DNA from: Hyphomicrobiales bacterium
GTDB lineage: Bacteria > Pseudomonadota > Alphaproteobacteria > Rhizobiales > GCA-2746425
DNA: 8,431 nt
Direction of reading: 5' to 3'
NCBI GenBank assembly: GCA_002746425.1
Contig: NVXB01000029.1
Location: 17,116 to 25,546, forward strand
The notes under the pieces were generated by a model. The model had not been told where the DNA came from, ran no database searches, and worked only from the letters and a program-made list of their open reading frames with translations. This document shows, in pieces, positions 6,857-8,431 of this stretch (positions within the stretch are counted from its first letter, which is position 1; every line of letters begins with the position of its first letter). The translations under genes were made by a program, and so were the position numbers.

Positions 6857-6888
6857 CCGTCATCCTCGGGCTTGACCCGGGGACCCAT
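6857..6888 (+). repeat. REP-like repeat, family 1, forward copy (32 bp)
   Basis: Perfect 32/32 inverted partner of 6705-6736, with 120 bp between them. Identity stops abruptly at both ends. GTCAT faces inward in this pair. The pair could be a two-headed REP unit or the ends of a small non-autonomous element of 184 bp. Confidence 0.88.
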
Positions 6889-6942
6889 GCAACAGACATG
6901 ACACCCGCAATAATTTCCAACTCGAGCATCTACCTCTCCATT

Positions 6943-7080
6943 TCGTCATGCCAAGACTTGATCTTGGTATCCAGTGCAACGGCTCCGTTTAATAAAACGC
7001 CCGATGTCGTGCTCATTGGTAGCTGTTCCCGCTGACTGGATCCCAAGATCAGGTCTTGGGATGACGGGTGGGGTGAATGG
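6943..7080. repeat. 138-bp direct repeat, copy 1, with inverted ends
   Basis: The first 56 bases (6943-6998) are identical to 7245-7300. Over the whole unit I count about 11 mismatches and one gap against copy 2. Arms 6944-6975 and 7035-7066 are inverted repeats with 29 of 32 bases matching; each arm has its own hairpin (CCAAGA-CTTGA-TCTTGG on the left, CCCAAGA-TCAGG-TCTTGGG on the right). The 59-bp core contains CCGTTTAATAAAAC and has no coding potential. GTCAT is at the outer ends, unlike the 6705/6857 pair. Confidence 0.9.
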
Positions 7081-7244
7081 CAGCGCGCGCTGAAGATCGT
7101 TTGCTAGTGCCAGTTTAACACCTATCTCCGTTGGTTCCTCGCACCAAATTCATCCTTTCAAGCCGTGACATAGTGACTGAGATGGAGCTCCTGCCGAGCT
7201 TCCGAGCGCAACACGCCACCAGCCCTAGCGTTCACTTCTCTACC

Positions 7245-7383
7245 TCGTCATGCCAAGACTTGATCTTGGTATCCAGTGCAACGGCTCCGTTTAATAAAAC
7301 CGTTCGATGTTGCGCTCATTGACTGCTGCTCCTGCTGGCTGGATCCCAAGATCAAGTCTTGGGATGACGGGTGGGGTGAATGG
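7245..7383. repeat. 138-bp direct repeat, copy 2, with inverted ends
   Basis: Second copy of the unit at 6943-7080, offset by 302-303 bp. Arms 7246-7277 and 7338-7369 are inverted with 29 of 32 matching. Differences from copy 1 are concentrated in the core (about 10 of 36), while the arms and the flank GGGTGGGGTGAATGG are almost unchanged. The differences in the core are mostly transitions. Confidence 0.9.
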
Positions 7384-7438
7384 GGGTGTGCGTTGGAAAC
7401 CGTTTGTGGGTGCCAGTGTCATTGTCGCCTCCGTCCCC

Positions 7439-7462
7439 GTCATGCAAAGCTGATAAAATCCA
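7439..7462 (+). repeat. Possible decayed REP-like copy
   Basis: GTCATGC, AAAG, CTGAT, AAA, ATCCA follows the order of the intact heads (GTCATGC, CAAGA, CTTGAT, CTTGG, ATCCA) but is five bases shorter and the stem no longer pairs. It may be a decayed forward copy. The corresponding place after copy 1 has no such sequence. Confidence 0.35.
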
Positions 7463-7543
7463 CACCTTCAATCTCATGGCAGTGTGCTTACTTAAAACCG
7501 GGTGCTATAAGCCGTTGTAAACTCGATACCATCTGGATGCCGA

Positions 7544-8431
7544 ATGTCTGAAAACCCCGACTATGACATAATACTAGAACCGCGCCGATCAACGCGGTTT
7601 GTTGGTGCTTCCGACCTTCAGCGCGCCTTTTTGGATGCGATCAGCGCTGATACACTGCATCACGCTTGGTTGATTGCCGGTCCGGATAGTTGTGGTAAAG
7701 CGACCTTTGCTTATCTCGCGGCAAAGTTTTTGCTCACCCATCAAGCCAATGCCGCTGCGGTTGCAGCAGATGCGAATAGTTTTTCTGTACCGGACGGCAG
7801 CCCTTCTGCGGCCAAAATATCTGTCGGATCACACGCGGATTTACTGCTTTTCTCGCGCCGCTGGGACCAGGATAAAAAGCGCATGACCGCCGGTATTCCA
7901 GTAGATGATGTGCGCCGCCTGACGCATTTTTTAGGCTCCACCCCGGGTGAGGGTGGTTGGCGCGTGGTGATTGTCGACAAGGTGGATGATATGGCACCGG
8001 CGGCGGCCAATGCATTGCTGAAATCTCTGGAAGAGCCACCATCAAAATGTGTGTTTTTTCTGTTGTCGGATAACCCGCAACGCTTGCTGCCCACCATTCG
8101 CTCTCGCTGCCGCAAGGCGGTGCTGCCCGCATTGGACCGCTCGCAAATGGCAGATGTATTGCAAAATGTGGTGGAAGGTTTTGACCAGAATACTTTTGAT
8201 GCCATTGCAGAGCTTGCCAGCGGGCGGGTGCTTTATGCCAAGGAGTTGATGCAGGAAGGCCATGAGGACCTTCGCAAAGACATGCAGGCGCGGCTGGAAG
8301 AGCAACCAGCAAGCACGCGCAATCTGCATGCGTTGGCTGATGCGCTGGCTTTGCGGGGCCGCGAAGTGTTGTTTGAAGAGTTCATTGATCGCGCCCGAAT
8401 GTTTGTTCACGATAAGGCCATTGCGGTGGCG
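7544..8431 (+). CDS. holB: DNA polymerase III delta' subunit (HolB), C-terminus outside window
   Basis: Delta' is the stator subunit of the clamp loader that places the beta clamp on DNA. I read 296 codons from ATG 7544 to the window edge without a stop. AAA+ clamp-loader features are clear: HHAWLIAGPDSCGKATFAY (39-57) with a Walker A-like segment at 46-53, GIPVDDVRRL (117-126), GGWRVVIVDKVDDM (137-150) as a degenerate Walker B, ANALLKSLEEPP (155-166), and IRSRC (185-189) with the conserved SRC arginine finger. The Walker A has Asp-Ser-Cys where a glycine is usual, and Walker B lacks the DE pair, in line with a non-hydrolysing stator subunit. The four-cysteine zinc module of E. coli delta' is absent. 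The start has only a weak ribosome site (GGAT). In many alphaproteobacteria tmk precedes holB; here the repeat region does. Confidence 0.93.
   Translation, partial: MSENPDYDIILEPRRSTRFVGASDLQRAFLDAISADTLHHAWLIAGPDSCGKATFAYLAAKFLLTHQANAAAVAADANSFSVPDGSPSAAKISVGSHADLLLFSRRWDQDKKRMTAGIPVDDVRRLTHFLGSTPGEGGWRVVIVDKVDDMAPAAANALLKSLEEPPSKCVFFLLSDNPQRLLPTIRSRCRKAVLPALDRSQMADVLQNVVEGFDQNTFDAIAELASGRVLYAKELMQEGHEDLRKDMQARLEEQPASTRNLHALADALALRGREVLFEEFIDRARMFVHDKAIAVA

Larger units (their letters stand above)
6675..7543. other. Gene-free region filled with REP-like inverted repeats
   Basis: These 869 bases carry no credible gene. Open frames of 60-101 codons cross the repeats, but two of them share translated repeat DNA (SCQDLILVSSATAPFNKT), showing repeat content rather than protein conservation. 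The region holds a pair of exact 32-bp inverted repeats, two copies of a ~138-bp unit with inverted ends, and perhaps one decayed copy. Positions 7081-7130 and 7384-7433 still show diverged similarity (for example GTGCCAGT at 7107-7114 and 7410-7417), so the duplication once extended further right. In 7131-7244 and 7463-7543 I see only unassigned sequence, which must include the holB promoter. Confidence 0.8.

Noticed and set aside
6730..7035. 101-codon open frame on the plus strand starting in the first REP copy
   Set aside because: It runs across three repeat heads, has no ribosome site and its C-terminal part is translated repeat DNA also found in another frame at 7131-7322.
6943..7383. 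CRISPR array
   Set aside because: There are only two long direct copies with inverted ends and no regular short repeat-spacer pattern or cas gene.
7131..7551. Two overlapping plus-strand open frames (63 and 91 codons) before holB
   Set aside because: Both are made largely of repeat copy 2 and its flank; no family resemblance and no ribosome site. The second ends just inside the holB start only by chance.

Overview
The window looks like a chromosomal segment of an alphaproteobacterium, most likely of the Hyphomicrobiales (Rhizobiales). Three things point there. The gene order uvrA / ssb / small secreted protein / marC / gyrA is, from memory, typical of that group. GyrA carries a long acidic insertion of the alphaproteobacterial kind in its C-terminal domain. 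A perfect GAAC-N7-GAAC LexA (SOS) box of the alphaproteobacterial type lies between uvrA and ssb. The genus cannot be named from the sequence.

Layout. Positions 1-792 (minus) hold the N-terminal third of uvrA, cut by the window edge. A 342-bp divergent intergenic region carries the SOS box. ssb (1135-1677, plus) follows, and its last codons overlap the start of a small exported protein (1661-2041, plus). marC (2046-2669, minus) converges on that gene with a 4-bp gap. gyrA (2935-5829, plus, TTG start) is complete and ends in a strong intrinsic terminator (5872-5908). A monocistronic-looking membrane hydrolase of the alkaline ceramidase/CREST family lies at 5976-6674 (plus). Positions 6675-7543 are gene-free and packed with REP-like inverted repeats. 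From 7544 to the right edge runs holB (DNA polymerase III delta' subunit, plus), truncated by the window.

Functionally this is a DNA maintenance neighbourhood. UvrA (nucleotide excision repair) and SSB share one control region with a LexA site, GyrA sets supercoiling, and HolB belongs to the clamp loader. MarC, the secreted protein and the ceramidase-like protein are envelope or membrane proteins without an obvious mechanistic link to the others.

The least ordinary part is 6700-7465. It contains a pair of exact 32-bp inverted repeats, a duplicated ~138-bp unit with its own imperfect 32-bp inverted ends, and a possible decayed further copy. All repeat heads share the plan GTCAT, 6-bp stem, CYTGA loop, stem, AYCCA, with stem sequences that change in compensating pairs between families. 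This fits a mobile REP/MITE-like repeat family. No CRISPR array, toxin-antitoxin pair, phage gene, transposase, tRNA or rRNA was found, and I do not see a convincing new multi-gene system.
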